Below the pieces are notes generated by a model. The model searched no databases. It saw only the letters and a program-made list of their open reading frames with translations, and had not been told where the DNA came from. This document shows, piece by piece, positions 46,892 through 59,039 of a stretch of DNA of 64,000 nt (the stretch's first letter is position 1; each line of letters opens with the position of its first letter). This stretch comes from Halichoerus grypus (taxonomy: Eukaryota; Chordata; Mammalia; Carnivora; Phocidae), in contig NC_135715.1 of the NCBI RefSeq assembly GCF_964656455.1, forward strand, positions 36,466,603 through 36,530,602, read 5' to 3'. The translations under genes and the position numbers were made by a program.

Positions 46892-48099
46892 ATATATAAA
46901 TCTGTATCTATACATACACACATTCATGTTAGTTGACTGAATGAAAAAATACATTTTTGATTAATAACTAAGTACCTATACATCTCTTTGTAATTAAAGG
47001 TATTTAATAGGAATATAATTTATCTCATAAAATATAATTATATAATTAAAGGTATTCATAGAAATATCAGTATTATTTTAGAAGGAAAATATTGTTTTTA
47101 TTTTATTCTTATTAATAGCATTAAAAATATTATTATTGTTTTCAGAGAAAAGGAAAATATCCCTAGCTCAGTCTTTTCAGTTTTTGTCAAAGGAAAACTG
47201 TAAGTTTTCCCATGATGAAGAAAGCAGTAGCATTCGCTCCCTTTTGAGTGACACATTAGGCTTGAACATTTTGTTAGTGCATTGCATAAGGAGATGTATT
47301 TCCCAAAGGTCTCAAAGCTTTGACAACTATATGTTAATATATATACAATATAATAATTAAAACTGTCCTTTGATGAATTATAGCATAAAAACAATTCCTG
47401 AAAGATATGAAGCAAGATGCATGAAAATATTAGACTCTTTTGAAATTATAATTTCCAATCAATATAATTACCCAATATTTTAACATATTTCAAAAAGTTA
47501 TCCAAATTTATCAGTAGTTTTATTACCAATGACATCTCACTAACTGAAAGACATTGAATTAAAAATATGCAGCACAAAAAATAATAAAAAATAAAAAAAT
47601 AAAAATATGCAGCACAAAAACAAGGTTTCTAAAAGCAAGGTGTTGATATATCGATGTATAAATATTTCTGATTTTGAAAAATTACCTATGTCTAGCATTT
47701 TGACATTGTGTGTTCAATATGTAGATATTGTAAGAAGAAATTTAGTTACCTAAATTTTCAAATGAGGATAATATTTCAGGTAAGAGAGTTCAAACTGAAA
47801 CTTTTTTAGTGAATTATCTTAATGACATTACTGTACATTGGCTTCTATACTAAGATGCAGAAATGGATGTACAATTGGTGAAGATGTACATTATGTGTTG
47901 TGTGATAGAAAATATTGGTATAACTCCCTTTTCTTGCTAGTATTTCACACATCATATTTTGTAGAAATAATGCTTAAGATGTAAGTGTCCAATAAGAATA
48001 AGGGTGTCTTTGAACATTTAGATATTTTTCTCTTATGTATGATATAGAATTCATATTAAGCTTTCCTCAAAATAATCAAATCTTTCAATATCAATATTT
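46892..48099. other. intergenic DNA, nothing genic
   Basis: Very AT-rich. Apart from the A-rich insertion at 47561-47620 I see no element. Frames of 74 and 105 codons at 47.1-47.4 kb overlap on opposite strands and show no domain. Confidence 0.55.
47561..47620 (+). mobile_element. 20-bp A-rich insert between 20-bp direct repeats
   Basis: AAAAATATGCAGCACAAAAA occurs at 47561-47580 and 47601-47620. The 20 bases between are A with four T. It fits a second tail-only insertion with a TSD, or else a tandem duplication. Confidence 0.6.
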
Positions 48100-48109
48100 T
48101 ACTCCTTTA

Positions 48110-48325
48110 TTTTATTTTTTTTTGAGAGAGAGAGAGCATAAGCAGGGAGGTGGGGAACAGGGGCGTGGAAAGGGGCAGAGGGAGAGGGAGAGAGAATCCC
48201 AAGCAGGCTCCACACCTAGCGCTGAGCCCAACATGGGGCTCGATCCCACAACCCCAAGATCACGACCTGAGCTAAATTCGAGAGCCTGATACTTAACTGA
48301 CTGAGCCACCCAGTTGCCCCAAAAC
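48110..48325 (-). mobile_element. Can-SINE, antisense
   Basis: GA-rich middle and reversed head GAGCCACCCAGTTGCCCC. TSD TACTCCTTTA at 48100-48109 and 48326-48335. Older subfamily with a long body. Confidence 0.93.
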
Positions 48326-48579
48326 TACTCCTTTAAAAAAAAGAAATAATGCCTAATAGATTCATGAAGGATATGATTTAATGCTAAAGACAAATAAATT
48401 GGTTGGTGTTGTTATTTTATTATATTAATTGTGCTATTAAAATATTATAATTTAAAATCCATTTTATTCCAAAATTTATAGAACATGAACTATAGAATAG
48501 AAGTTCTATCATAAGATCTTGTTTAAAAAAAAAAAAGACGCAAGTTAAATTAGCATAATCTATTTGTTTGGTCAGTAAA

Positions 48580-48710
48580 GATTTTAATGTTCCCATTTAG
48601 GTAAACAAAACAAGGCTTGAAAAGTAAATTTATTGACCAAGATCATATAGTCAGTAAGCAGCTAAAACTGTTCATATCCAAGTCTTAATTCTTTTAACCA
48701 TCCTACTTAT
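48580..48710 (-). mobile_element. MIR relic, antisense
   Basis: Reversed MIR core: CCCATTTAGGTAAACAAAAC, GACCAAGATCATATAGTCAG, then a TCCAAGTCTTAATTC area. Diverged. Confidence 0.55.
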
Positions 48711-48729
48711 AGAGCAGCCCACATAACCA

Positions 48730-49800
48730 GTGAACTTGAACTTTTGACATAGGAGGAAATTATTTATGAAAATATTTTTTATTTAAAAAGTTTTGATTGA
48801 CTTTGAAATCTTTGAATGGTTGCAGTAAAACATGCACTTCTAGCTTATTACTTCATTACAATTTTAAATAAGAAATCAAGTGAAAAAAAACAGACAGTAG
48901 AAAAACTTATTTAAATTATTTAATTTGTCAATGTACAAATATTTTCACTAGAGTAACGTGCCTGCAAAGTAGTTGCACAATATTAGGTCTTCTCTCAGAA
49001 TAAAATGAAGATTTGACTGACAAACAGTACAGCCTTAATTTTTTAAGTGAATTGGATTTTCTGAGTACTTGATGTTTGTCTCTATAGGATCAATGAATCT
49101 CCTTTTTTTTTCCTAGATGGAAACAGTTGAATTAGAAAGCGTGCTTCTCTTTTTCAGTCCATTATAAAGCCTAACAGAGTAGCCAGTCAATGTCAATTTG
49201 TGTATTACATTTCCAGTTAGGTTCTCAGGAATCAGAAAAAAGAACAGCATGGGAACTAGGAGCCAGGAACTGCTCTTTAAATGGTGTTTCAGAAAAGAGA
49301 GTCATGTGCCTGTTACTAGCTCTTCTGAGGGTACCAAGCAGAGAAGTCTTTAACAAACTGAATTTTAAATGAATGTCGATCTCTTTGTAGAAACAAAAAC
49401 AGCATTTCTCGAAAAGGAAACAATCAGGTAATTAATTCTGGATAAGTAATTTGGTATCAGAAAGGAAGAAAATCAGACTAGCTTGTCAGTTTAAAGTAAG
49501 GATGACAGGAAAATAGTGAGGGAGATGCAAATCATTTCATCCATCTAAAATGTTGATTTGTCAGGATGAGAAAATATCACTATTGAATGTGTCTACATTA
49601 AGATTGAAATTTGACATTCTAAATGAGAAAAAACCCAATATTAATAGTATTTTTAAAACCTCCTTTAGTTAATTTGATGACCTTATGTAAATTGAATTGT
49701 GTGAATGATTTAGCTTTCCAAAATATATTCACAGGAGCATATATTTCAATTGATTTTTACAGGTGCTGAAAGGTTTCTGTAGGATATTGAGTATAAACAT
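48730..49800. other. intergenic DNA, nothing recognised
   Basis: No gene or clear transposon. It includes a non-repetitive stretch (about 49.1-49.4 kb) with a 60-codon frame lacking any domain. Confidence 0.5.
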
Positions 49801-49812
49801 TTAGATTAACAG

Positions 49813-50026
49813 GTTTTTTTAAGATTTATTTATTTTAGAGAGAGAGAGAGAGCGCAAGAGAAAAAGCGTGAGCAAGGGCAGGGGCAGAGGGAGAGCGAGA
49901 AAGAATCTCAAGCAGACTTCCATTGAGCTCTGAGCCCAATGCTGCTTGATCCCAGGACCCTGAGATCATGACCTGAGCTGAGATCAAGGGTCAGCCACTT
50001 AACTGACTAAGCCACCCAGGCGCCCC
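49813..50026 (-). mobile_element. Can-SINE, antisense
   Basis: Full-length older subfamily. TSD TAGATTAACAG at 49802-49812 and 50027-50037. Confidence 0.94.
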
Positions 50027-50149
50027 TAGATTAACAGTTTCATTTGATGCAAGATACCCTGGTGTCTTTAATATACTAATATGTACTATAAATCTTTAAG
50101 ATTAGGATAGAGTGAGTATTCAGTATTTCCTCAGTAATTTTCCTTTTTT

Positions 50150-50288
50150 GTCATTCATTCATTCACTCACTCAGCAAAACTTTTTCTTCAATGTCTTCCA
50201 GACACTGTTCTAGGCACTAGGAATATAGCAATGAATAAAACAGAAAACTTCCTACCTTCAGTGATTTTGCATTCTAATTGAGTATCTT
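50150..50288. mobile_element. L2-like LINE relic
   Basis: CATTCATTCATTCACTCACTCAGC, then CAGACACTGTTCTAGGCACT and AATATAGCAATGAATAAAAC: the classic, well-kept L2-type block of mammals. Confidence 0.65.
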
Positions 50289-51060
50289 GTGGGTATAATG
50301 TTCTCTGTAGCAGTCTTTGAAAAATGCTGACAAATTATATACATATTGTTTCAGAATTTAATAGGGTAATAGGTAACACTTGTCTGAAGTAGGGCAATGT
50401 GGTTTTGATAATTTTGTTAGCAGAGAACTTGAGACTTTATTTGATGCCACTTTGAGAATACCTGTTCAAGGAATAGAGCCATTCAACATATACAATGGAT
50501 AAAATTAGAAGATAAAAAGCCAATAATCATAAATATCACTTGAGAAGTCAGACAGGCAAGTTAAACAGTGAATTACAAAATCATACAATTTCATATTGGG
50601 GGCTATAATGGTAAATTAAAAGAATTGATACACTGAAAGTTCTAAAATTTTAAGGCACAGGTGGCAGGATTCAGATTGTTGTCTAATAGAATACAGTTTA
50701 ATGCAAAGTGATATTCTCTTTAATATAGCCACAGACCACCACACAGATTTTCCTCTCCTAAGAATTCCAGCTGTTGGCATTGTTGGTTGAAAAAAAATAA
50801 TTTATCAAAAGTAGAACAATTGTTCTGTAGTTATCATTTGGAGTAGTGGTAGAACCAAGCTCATACAGTGATACACTCTGGAAGCAACAAGGGTGCCCAT
50901 CAAATATGATGACTGCCTGCATATGAGGCAATTACATGGGATTATCAGTGTCAGTGCCCATATGCTATCAAATGGAATCTGATCAGAAAATACAAACACA
51001 CATGAGATACAACATATACATTTTTTTTATAAATGTTGGATATGGTGCATGTTCTGTATT

Positions 51061-51199
51061 TATTTTTATTTTTTATTTTTTTAAGCTCCATGCTAGATGT
51101 GGAGCCCAATGCAGGGCTTGAACTCACAACCCTAAGGTCAAGACCTGGGCTGAGGTCAAGAGTCAGATGCTTAACCAACTGAGCCACCCAGGCACCCCT
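51061..51199 (-). mobile_element. short Can-SINE, antisense
   Basis: Short subfamily like 8193-8300 and 45101-45224. A perfect 13-bp TSD (CATGTTCTGTATT) lies at 51048-51060 and 51200-51212. Confidence 0.94.
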
Positions 51200-51344
51200 C
51201 ATGTTCTGTATTAAAATGAGAAAAGAACCATTCAAGGTGGATCTCCACATATTTCACTCACTTGAAATCTCAACCACCAATAATATATTTATCAAGGCTC
51301 ACGATGGCTTATAATTATTACTTAATCATTATTTAATTATTGGT

Positions 51345-51515
51345 AGCTGCCATCTGTTGAGTTCTCACATATACCAGTACTTTGCATATCATCTCACTTA
51401 GCCCTTATAACAACCTGGAAAATTATTATTATCCTGATGTTGCAGAAGAGGACACAGAGACATACCAAAGTTAAATAACGGATGAAGTTCACACAATGGC
51501 CCTGATTTTTACAAT
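51345..51515 (-). mobile_element. MIR relic, antisense
   Basis: Reversed MIR: CTCACTTAGCCCTTATAACAA, ATTATTATTATCC, GAAGAGGACACAGAGACA, then GAAGTTCACACAATGG. Good core match. Confidence 0.7.
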
Positions 51516-51624
51516 CTCGTCTGTGAGGGGCCAAAGACAGCACTGGCCCCACTATTCTCCCACTTTTAATTCAGGCCTGAGCTCTTTTTTAAGACATTGA
51601 TAAACATAGCATCCAAAACACATC

Positions 51625-51680
51625 AGAACAGTGCTCAGCACATAGGGATTACTCAATAAATATTTGTGGATAAAATTAGG
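51625..51680 (+). mobile_element. L2/MIR 3'-end fragment
   Basis: AGTGCTCAGCACATAGGG and ACTCAATAAATATTTGTGG match the typical 3' terminus of L2 or MIR. Confidence 0.5.
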
Positions 51681-51689
51681 AATATGAAT

Positions 51690-53075
51690 ATAATTAGAAC
51701 AGTCTTTGCTCTCGTTTACAATTGAAAAAATTCCATACTAGGAATAGATTCCATACTAGGATTGAACATAAAGTTGATTGTTAACTTTGATCATTATCTA
51801 GCAGTAGGAAATGGCTGTTTTTTTCATTCCCAACCAAGAGTGTGTTTAAAATGTGCTTTCTATCTTGAGACATCACTTTTCAAACATATTTTCCCCATTC
51901 TACTCCTCTAAAACTTATTTGAATACACAAATTGACTCTTGGATATGCAAATGTACATCACAGTTTAAATTTAATTTGATTCCATATAAAATAAAACCAA
52001 TGATTAAACTGGTCTTTTTATGGTATATTTACTTTACTTTTGCTAACAGAATGCACTGCTTAAAGAGAGACGTTTTTGGTGTTTACAAATGTGTCCTGAT
52101 TTGCATGCTTGGAAAAAATTGCAAACAACTCAGTTCTATTAGTCAATACTTATTGATCACGATCAGAGTTAGTTATTCAGGTATACTGATCATAAATTAC
52201 AGCCATAACATTTATTTTATAATAATAAATTACAACTTTAATTAGAAACTCTCTCATGTGATGTTTTTCATTTGTGAGGATCTCTTTATTGTTATTTAGA
52301 GCCCTTATATGTAATCAATACTCTATTAAGGTTTCAAGTTAATAGTTTGTATGAATCAAAAATTTAAAAGGTGTCCTCAATGAAAAAATCATTATCATTA
52401 TTACCTTGTTGTTTAATATTTATTATGCACCACATTTCTTCACTGAGCTTTGACATTATTTATATTGGTTTTAAAGGTCTCAGTAAAATACCTATAATAA
52501 AAATGAGAAAATTTTCTATTTGCTTGAGCTTGGAAGGCAATTATTTTTAAACTTGAGGTCCTCTATATTCTGAATTAGTTGAAGTTTTATTTGAAGAAAG
52601 GGGGCCAGAAAAGTTGAGCTAAATACTTCAAAGATTTCTAAAGTATTAAAAATTCTCTTGTATCATTTTTTGCCTTCTACTTTAATATTATTCTAAATCA
52701 CTTAGTAATCAAACCAATTAGCAACAGATACTGTCCTCCATTCTCCCATGCTAGATTCTATATTTTGGTTTTACTTTTTAGAATAGATAATTACATATTC
52801 ACAAACCTCCATGTTCTCTGATATATTCCCAAACTCACACAAAAACCATATATTAGAAATTTTGTACAATTTTTAAATACAGATATTATTAAGATATAAT
52901 TGTTCAAATAAATATTACTTAAGGGTAAATTATGTGGTAGTTACCATGTTATCCTTTAAGGGGTGTACAAAATGAGATTACCTTTGAATTAAGCTGGGAA
53001 AGTGAAATACTTGCACATAAAACATAATAAATGAGAATAGAGAGTAAATAAATGCAGGAACTCTGAGGTAAAAAG
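51690..53075. other. intergenic DNA, nothing recognised
   Basis: AT-rich. A 130-codon plus-strand frame at 51853-52245 is the longest here but has no recognisable domain, composition bias or gene context, so it is not called. Confidence 0.5.
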
Positions 53076-53084
53076 GAGCTCATA

Positions 53085-53720
53085 TTGACAGTTAGGGACC
53101 ATGGGAACAAGCCTCACATGAAAAACATTATGCACTTGGGGCACTTTCTGTTGGCTGCTATTATACTGATTCTCCTACAGAGCAAAACCAGGATGCGGCC
53201 CAATATATACAAGCCAGGCTTAAAACAGAAGCTCCACAAACCTGAGGACCCTGGCTCCAAAGCACTAGTGAGTTACCTAAGTTGCCTGCCAGTATCACCC
53301 AATCAGGAGGAGGCCCTTCTGACCAGGCAGGAGGAGGCTTGTTCAACCAATTAGGAGGAGGCATTATCTTTCTTTCCCTTATTAGCATATTGGACCAGGG
53401 TGGGAACCTGAGCAGGAACTTTCTCTATATAAGCAGGGCCTCCCTTTCGTTGGGGAGGTTCACAGAACTGCTCTCTCTTAGGGCTGTCTCCCTTCAGTTC
53501 CAGTTACAGCTCCAACAGAGGCTTGCCTGTGCCTTTGACTTTTGGGTCTGACCTAATTTCTCTTCTTTCTATGGTTATTGTTGGGCCCAAGAACCCAAAT
53601 CTGGTTCTTGATTCTCTGACCTTCACGAACACATATTGTTGGTGAGGGTCAGAGAAGCTATTTTGGAATTCATTTGGATTAATTGCAATTCAACAAACAA
53701 GCAATAAACTAGATTACGCT
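53085..53720 (+). mobile_element. endogenous retrovirus LTR, sense
   Basis: GC-richer island with an LTR-like promoter layout: repeated CCAAT-box-like units (CCCAATCAGGAGGAGG about 53298, ACCAATTAGGAGGAGG about 53345) and TATA box TCTATATAAGCAGGG (about 53421). A downstream AATAAA lies at about 53703. No viral genes adjoin. The family and both ends are uncertain; short open frames inside are chance. Confidence 0.6.
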
Positions 53721-53949
53721 CAGTTGAGAGAAAGAGACCAAAATACCCCCAATGGTTGAAAACACAAAATATTTAGAAGTGTGCAGTCCAGAGCTGATAG
53801 GGCACTCGCTGCCCCACAAAGTCCTCACAGACCTAGGATATCTTCAGTTCATTACTCTGCTATCCCTAAACTGTAGCCCATATCATCTTAGTCCAAAGAA
53901 TAATTTACATTCCAGACATCAGGATGGAGGAAGAAATTAATAGAGGACA

Positions 53950-54600
53950 TAGGTCACATATATTTTTGGTTTTGTTAAAGAATAATCAAGACTGCCTTAA
54001 TGTTAATCTCAGCTTGATTAACATTTAGACTGACGTTTTCCTGACTGTAAATCCCTAATCTGTCTTTTGTTAGAACAATTACTTTAGAAACTTCTAATTG
54101 CAAATTCTTCCTCTGCTCCTTTGAAATGTATATAAATCTCCCAGCCTCTAGCCAGTTTTACAACCTAGAAATGTCTTTCTCAGGGACCTGGAGCCATCCC
54201 TTTCAAATGCGATCAAGAAAGATAGTGCTCCGATTTCTCAGTTTCTATGGGAGTTTAAGAGACTAACTTTTGATGAGCACCAGTTAGGAAACACAGATGG
54301 TCTAATCCCAGAGAAAAAACATTTGCAAACTAAGGAACAACTCAATGCTCAATGTGCTCAACAAATCCCAAAGATCAACCTGCCCCCAATAAAGTCCTGT
54401 CCTCTACTACTTTCCACTACTTTCTCCATTGTTTAAAAACCTCCTGCCTTTTGTTTTGATGGAGTTAAGCTCAATATCTCTTCCCTATTGCAACAGTCTT
54501 GAATAAAATCTTCATTGCCTGTTTAATTTTCTTCTGTACAATTTGTCTTTGACAAGGAGTTTGCCAGAAGTTGCCACATAATATTCTGCCTCATCAGATT
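53950..54600 (+). mobile_element. LTR-derived block(s), sense
   Basis: Two LTR-like pieces. The first has TGTATATAAATCTCC (about 54128) and CTTTCTCAGGGACCTGGAGCC. The second has TTTAAAAACCTCCTGCC and TTGAATAAAATCTTCATTGCC (poly(A) signal about 54501). Both look like ancient ERV LTR R/U5 regions. No coding part remains. Confidence 0.5.
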
Positions 54601-54604
54601 GACC

Positions 54605-56090
54605 AGCAACTTTGTTGCTAAGCCACTGGGAAATGTAGTCTTTCTTCTAAACACCCATATGCTGAGTAAAAAATTTTACTATTGTAAAAGAAAAAAGATA
54701 ATTGACATTGGAGGCAGCTAACAGTCATTACCATGCAATCATTTACTTTGTAACTTATCATGTGCAAAAATGACAAGAGGTGAACGTTACTTCTTGGCAG
54801 TTCTTAAAATATGCCGTACTATTTTCAAGGTTCCTTCTCTTGTCCACTTATCCTTCAAAATCTAGCTTCATAATTTAAAAAAAAGATATCTTCAATTATT
54901 TATTTAATTAAAAAAAAATTTTCATTCCTTTGTCACTAGTGACATTGGACATTGTTTTTGTGTTGTGTTAAGCCATTTACATTGCTTCAGTTTTTAATAC
55001 CCCCAGTGTTAGGAACAAAAGCTTATGGATGACTCATGTTCAGAATGTGTCATGTGCTCGCTCATCCTTGATCAATTATTGTGGTCAAAGGGATAGAATG
55101 TGATGATTATTTTTATGTTCACATGACACATTCACCCCACTAAATGGACTTATTTTACCAAATCCATTTAGGATTTACTCAAAGAAATTCAGGAAACTTT
55201 TACTAAAACAAGGGGAAATGTACTGAAACTAATCTTTAATGTTAATGTTTTAGCATTCTTTCTTTTGCTCTTTGGTATCTCTCTGTCTCTCTCTGTCTCT
55301 GTCTCTCCTTCCCTCCCACCCTCTCTCGCCCCAGTTGTTTACAATTGACGTGTACTGTTGGGTTATTAAAGCTTTAATAAAGTGTTATAATTGATGTTAA
55401 AGAAAGTTTCTCTGCGTTACCTCCCAGTTTCAATACAGGAATGCAAATAAACCTTATTTGAAATTAATGTTTTCCAAACATATGCAACTAAACTGTAATC
55501 TTTTTGAGAAGAAACAATGTATTTTATTTTTCAATATATGCCAAGCCTTGAATGCAATGCCTAGCCTGAATGCTAATTTGGTTTAGGAAAATAAATAGAA
55601 AATGATATTGGCAGTATTACCTTTGAATGGTGAAATTTTATATGGTAACTATTTAATGATAAATATGATAATTACATTCTTTATTAATCATATATTAATT
55701 TCTTAATTTTAATGGTGAGCAATTATACTATGGTTGGTTAGCAATGACTCTCTGGACCAGAATAAACTTTACTAAATACAATAGTGCTCAGTGAGCATGG
55801 ACTTGACCAAAACTACCATGAATTTATTCTTTTTCCAGTAGCAAATATTCATAGTAAAAAATCTGAGCTAATTAGTCAGGAACTAAAAGAACTTGGAGTA
55901 CAAAATTAGCGTGTGCTAGCCTATCTGGCTCTCCATTTTGAGTCTTTACACCTAACACATCTGTAGAGCTTTACAATTTATTTTTACTCCACAATTTATT
56001 TCTCATTGCAATGCTGCCTTGCATATTACTTCCTGGTAAACAGATTTTAATCTCGGTGTTATATTTTTTGATAGCCTTAAAAATTCATTT
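54605..56090. other. intergenic DNA, nothing recognised
   Basis: AT-rich, with a CT-rich tract at about 55275-55330 (CTCTGTCTCT units). No gene found. Confidence 0.55.
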
Positions 56091-56109
56091 CTTATCCTAC
56101 CCACTTCTT

Positions 56110-56257
56110 TTTATTTTAAATTTTTTAAATTTTATTATGTTATGTTAATCACCATACATTACATCATTAGTTTTTGATGTAGTGATGGGTATTAAAGAGG
56201 GCACGTACTGAATGGAGCACTGGGTGTTACATGTAAACAATGAATCATGGAATCCTA
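56110..56257 (-). mobile_element. 148-bp L1 3' end with 5' inversion (twin priming)
   Basis: Flanked by the perfect 17-bp TSD TATCCTACCCACTTCTT at 56093-56109 and 56258-56274. The first half is antisense L1 3' end (TTAATCACCATACATTACAT...TTTTTGATGTAGT). The second half flips to sense (GATGGGTATTAAAGAGGG...GAATCATGGAA). The junction joins neighbouring L1 positions with no evident loss. Confidence 0.9.
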
Positions 56258-56274
56258 TATCCTACCCACTTCTT

Positions 56275-57750
56275 ATCACCAACCCTGTCTCACTTAACTT
56301 ACTTTTAAATATCATTTATTTATTTACTTATTTAAATTTTCTTTAGCATCTATTTTAGATTCATTATATACTTATAATATAAAGAATATCATTAATATTG
56401 TCCTTATGTGGCAATCTTTTTTCCTCCAAAATTATGCTCTATAAGCCAAATTGGGGAAGAAAGAATGCTATGAAAGACAGGATAGAAAGAAAGAGAAAAA
56501 AATTGCTGGATGTAAAATAGATCTCAATAATGTCAAAAAGCCAGTTTGAATTACGAAGATGAAGGAAATAAATGTAGTCATTACAAGCCAAGCTTAGCAT
56601 TTGAAATATAAGATTTTAGAGTTCCATTTCTGGGGAATATAAGGTCTTAGGTCCTCTTGCAATGTCTGGCTACACAGAAGTGTAAATAAAGAGCTTGTAG
56701 TTATTGTCAAGATCAAAATCTCAAGAGATAGGTTGGGATATGATCATCTATATGGATATTGAGATCATAAATGTGTAATACAGCTTAAAGTTGAAATAAT
56801 TGTGAGTTCAGCTTATGTACTGCAAAGAAGAGAGATAATAAGATTCATTGTTGTTAAACTAAAATTATTTTAGATGAAGGACAAGGCATGATTAGCTTGC
56901 ATTAAGATTCCAGGGGTATAGGTTGAAATTTTAGGAGACAGGGGCTTTAAAAGGCTGTCAATCAATATGTCAGTTTGTCCTAGTCAGCAGTCTCTCATCT
57001 TTGTCAGCATTTTAGAAAGAATGCTATTGGGTCGTCCCTCATGATTCCAAAATTTGGATGAGACTGTCACAGTTCGGCAGACACAAACACAGAACCAAGT
57101 TTCTGAGACCAGATAATAGCAAGAAAGGATTCTCTGGTTTTATTATCTTCTGGTAGAAAACAAAATATGGCCTAGGTCATTTGGAGGCCTCATACTTCAC
57201 AAGTAGAATTAGTCTTTCTAAGCAAAGTTGTTCAGTGCTTCCTTTTAATAAGTCATTTGAACAGACAGCTAAAAAAGAATAGGTTTTAATTTATCTTTGC
57301 TCACTGCATTAAGTGAGTGAGATTGGAAAACATCAATGTGCTCCCCTCATAAACTCAAAACCACATATTGTACATGATATGATTGAAGGGGCAAAGGCAC
57401 TAAATTTTTTTGAGCCACTATATTCTTGCAGTACAGGAAATGCTTACACTTTATCTCATTTAATTAGATTATACATTATTGGTGGCAAATATGGGTCACA
57501 TATTCATTTTTAATAACATATTCACAATATCCAAAACACTGTTATATTGGATCACAATTGTCATTAATAAATAAAATTGAGCATTAAATATGTAATGTTG
57601 CATTCTTTGCATGAGAACATAAAACTTCAACTGAGTTTGCATTGTCAGGAGTTAAATTTACAGATACACATGATCACAAATACTGATTGCTGATTTTTTC
57701 AGGAGACACATGTCACATTCTGTACCTTCTATTTACTCATTTTCTAGCAG
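56275..57750. other. intergenic DNA, nothing recognised
   Basis: AT-rich single-copy DNA, no gene or clear transposon. A 66-codon frame at 57313-57513 has no domain. Confidence 0.55.
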
Positions 57751-57775
57751 AATTTTCTTTGAATACTTCATTTTT

Positions 57776-57952
57776 TTTTTCTTTTAAATATTTATTTGTC
57801 AGAGAGAGCACAAGCAGGGGGAGCGGCAGGCAGAGGGAGAAGCAGACTCCCCGCTGAGCAGGGAGCCCGATGCGGGACTCGATCCCAGGACCCTGGGATC
57901 ATGACCTGAGCTGAAGGCAGACGCTTAACTGACTGAGCCACCCAGGTGTCCC
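57776..57952 (-). mobile_element. Can-SINE, antisense, with 17-bp TSD
   Basis: Full-length, near consensus. A perfect TSD (TTGAATACTTCATTTTT) lies at 57759-57775 and 57953-57969. Probably young. Confidence 0.96.
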
Positions 57953-57969
57953 TTGAATACTTCATTTTT

Positions 57970-58595
57970 ATCTAATTATTTTCTTATTTAGGGTAAATGC
58001 ACACTATTTTACCTTTCACTGTTGGTCTCACTTATATACTGCTACTTTCCTAGTTTTGATAATTTATTTGTTTACTTTCCTAGTCTGTCCTAGAATCTAT
58101 TTTAATACACTACCAAATGTGTATAAAACAGCTCAAGGAATAGAAATAAACAATTAAATGTAATTGATACTTTAGGATGAGTACTGGAAATTACTTAATA
58201 TCGAGAACAAGAAGGACTCTAGAGAAGAAGAGAATGTAGAAAAAACTAAGATGGAAATCAGAATCTATTATTTAACAAAGAATGTGCAAATGAAAACATA
58301 ATGAAAAGCAATCCTAGATAAGTAATAGTACATAATGGGATCTAAATGCTGATTAGAAGTTCTGAGATTTAATTCAGATAGTTATTGGCTATCCTTTTAA
58401 ATTCCCAAATGAAATGTTTATTTAATCAACCAATATGTGTATTTATTCCTGGAACAAATGCATGTGAATGCCTGATCAGTGTATAATTTGGAAAGAAACT
58501 CCTCTCTCTCTCTTTCTCTCCCTCCCCCTCTTTCTCCTTCTCAAAGAAGAAATCAATCCAAGAGCAATACAAGCTATAGTATTAATAGTTAATAA
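57970..58595. other. intergenic DNA, nothing recognised
   Basis: AT-rich. Short CT tract at 58500-58545. No gene found. Confidence 0.55.
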
Positions 58596-58599
58596 CTTG

Positions 58600-58735
58600 G
58601 TAATACCTGATAGTCACTTAATCCGTATGTGTTCTTCAACAGGTTTCTATACTTAAAAATGGGGACAATTATGTAATTCATTAATAGAGTTTTTGACAGG
58701 ACTGAATGAAATAATACATATACTATGTTTTAACA
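58600..58735 (+). mobile_element. MIR-like relic, sense
   Basis: ACTTAAAAATGGGGACAATTATG and GACTGAATGAAATAATACATA follow the MIR 3'-half order. Diverged. Confidence 0.5.
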
Positions 58736-59039
58736 TTATTTTGTGGCTGAGGACCTATCTCTGACATGTAAGTCAGCATCACTCACATGTAGCCAACTCA
58801 AGCAGTATCTTTTGAGGGCTCCTTCCTTTCTTTTTCACATATTAATATTACAGTGCCCAGGATATCTTTTCTATCCATGCCCATTGTCCAGATAAATACA
58901 ACTAGTCTTCTGTCTTTAAATATGATTTGTATGTTTTAAAACTTTCCCTTTTGTATCTTCAACTCATATTTTTCTTTAATCCTCTAGACTCGTATTACCA
59001 ACTTTTCTCCATAGTGCCTCTAATTGGATAGCTAATCAA

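Noticed and set aside
51853..52245. 130-codon open frame
   Set aside because: No domain, no gene-like context and AT-rich random composition; a length of this order is expected by chance in 64 kb.
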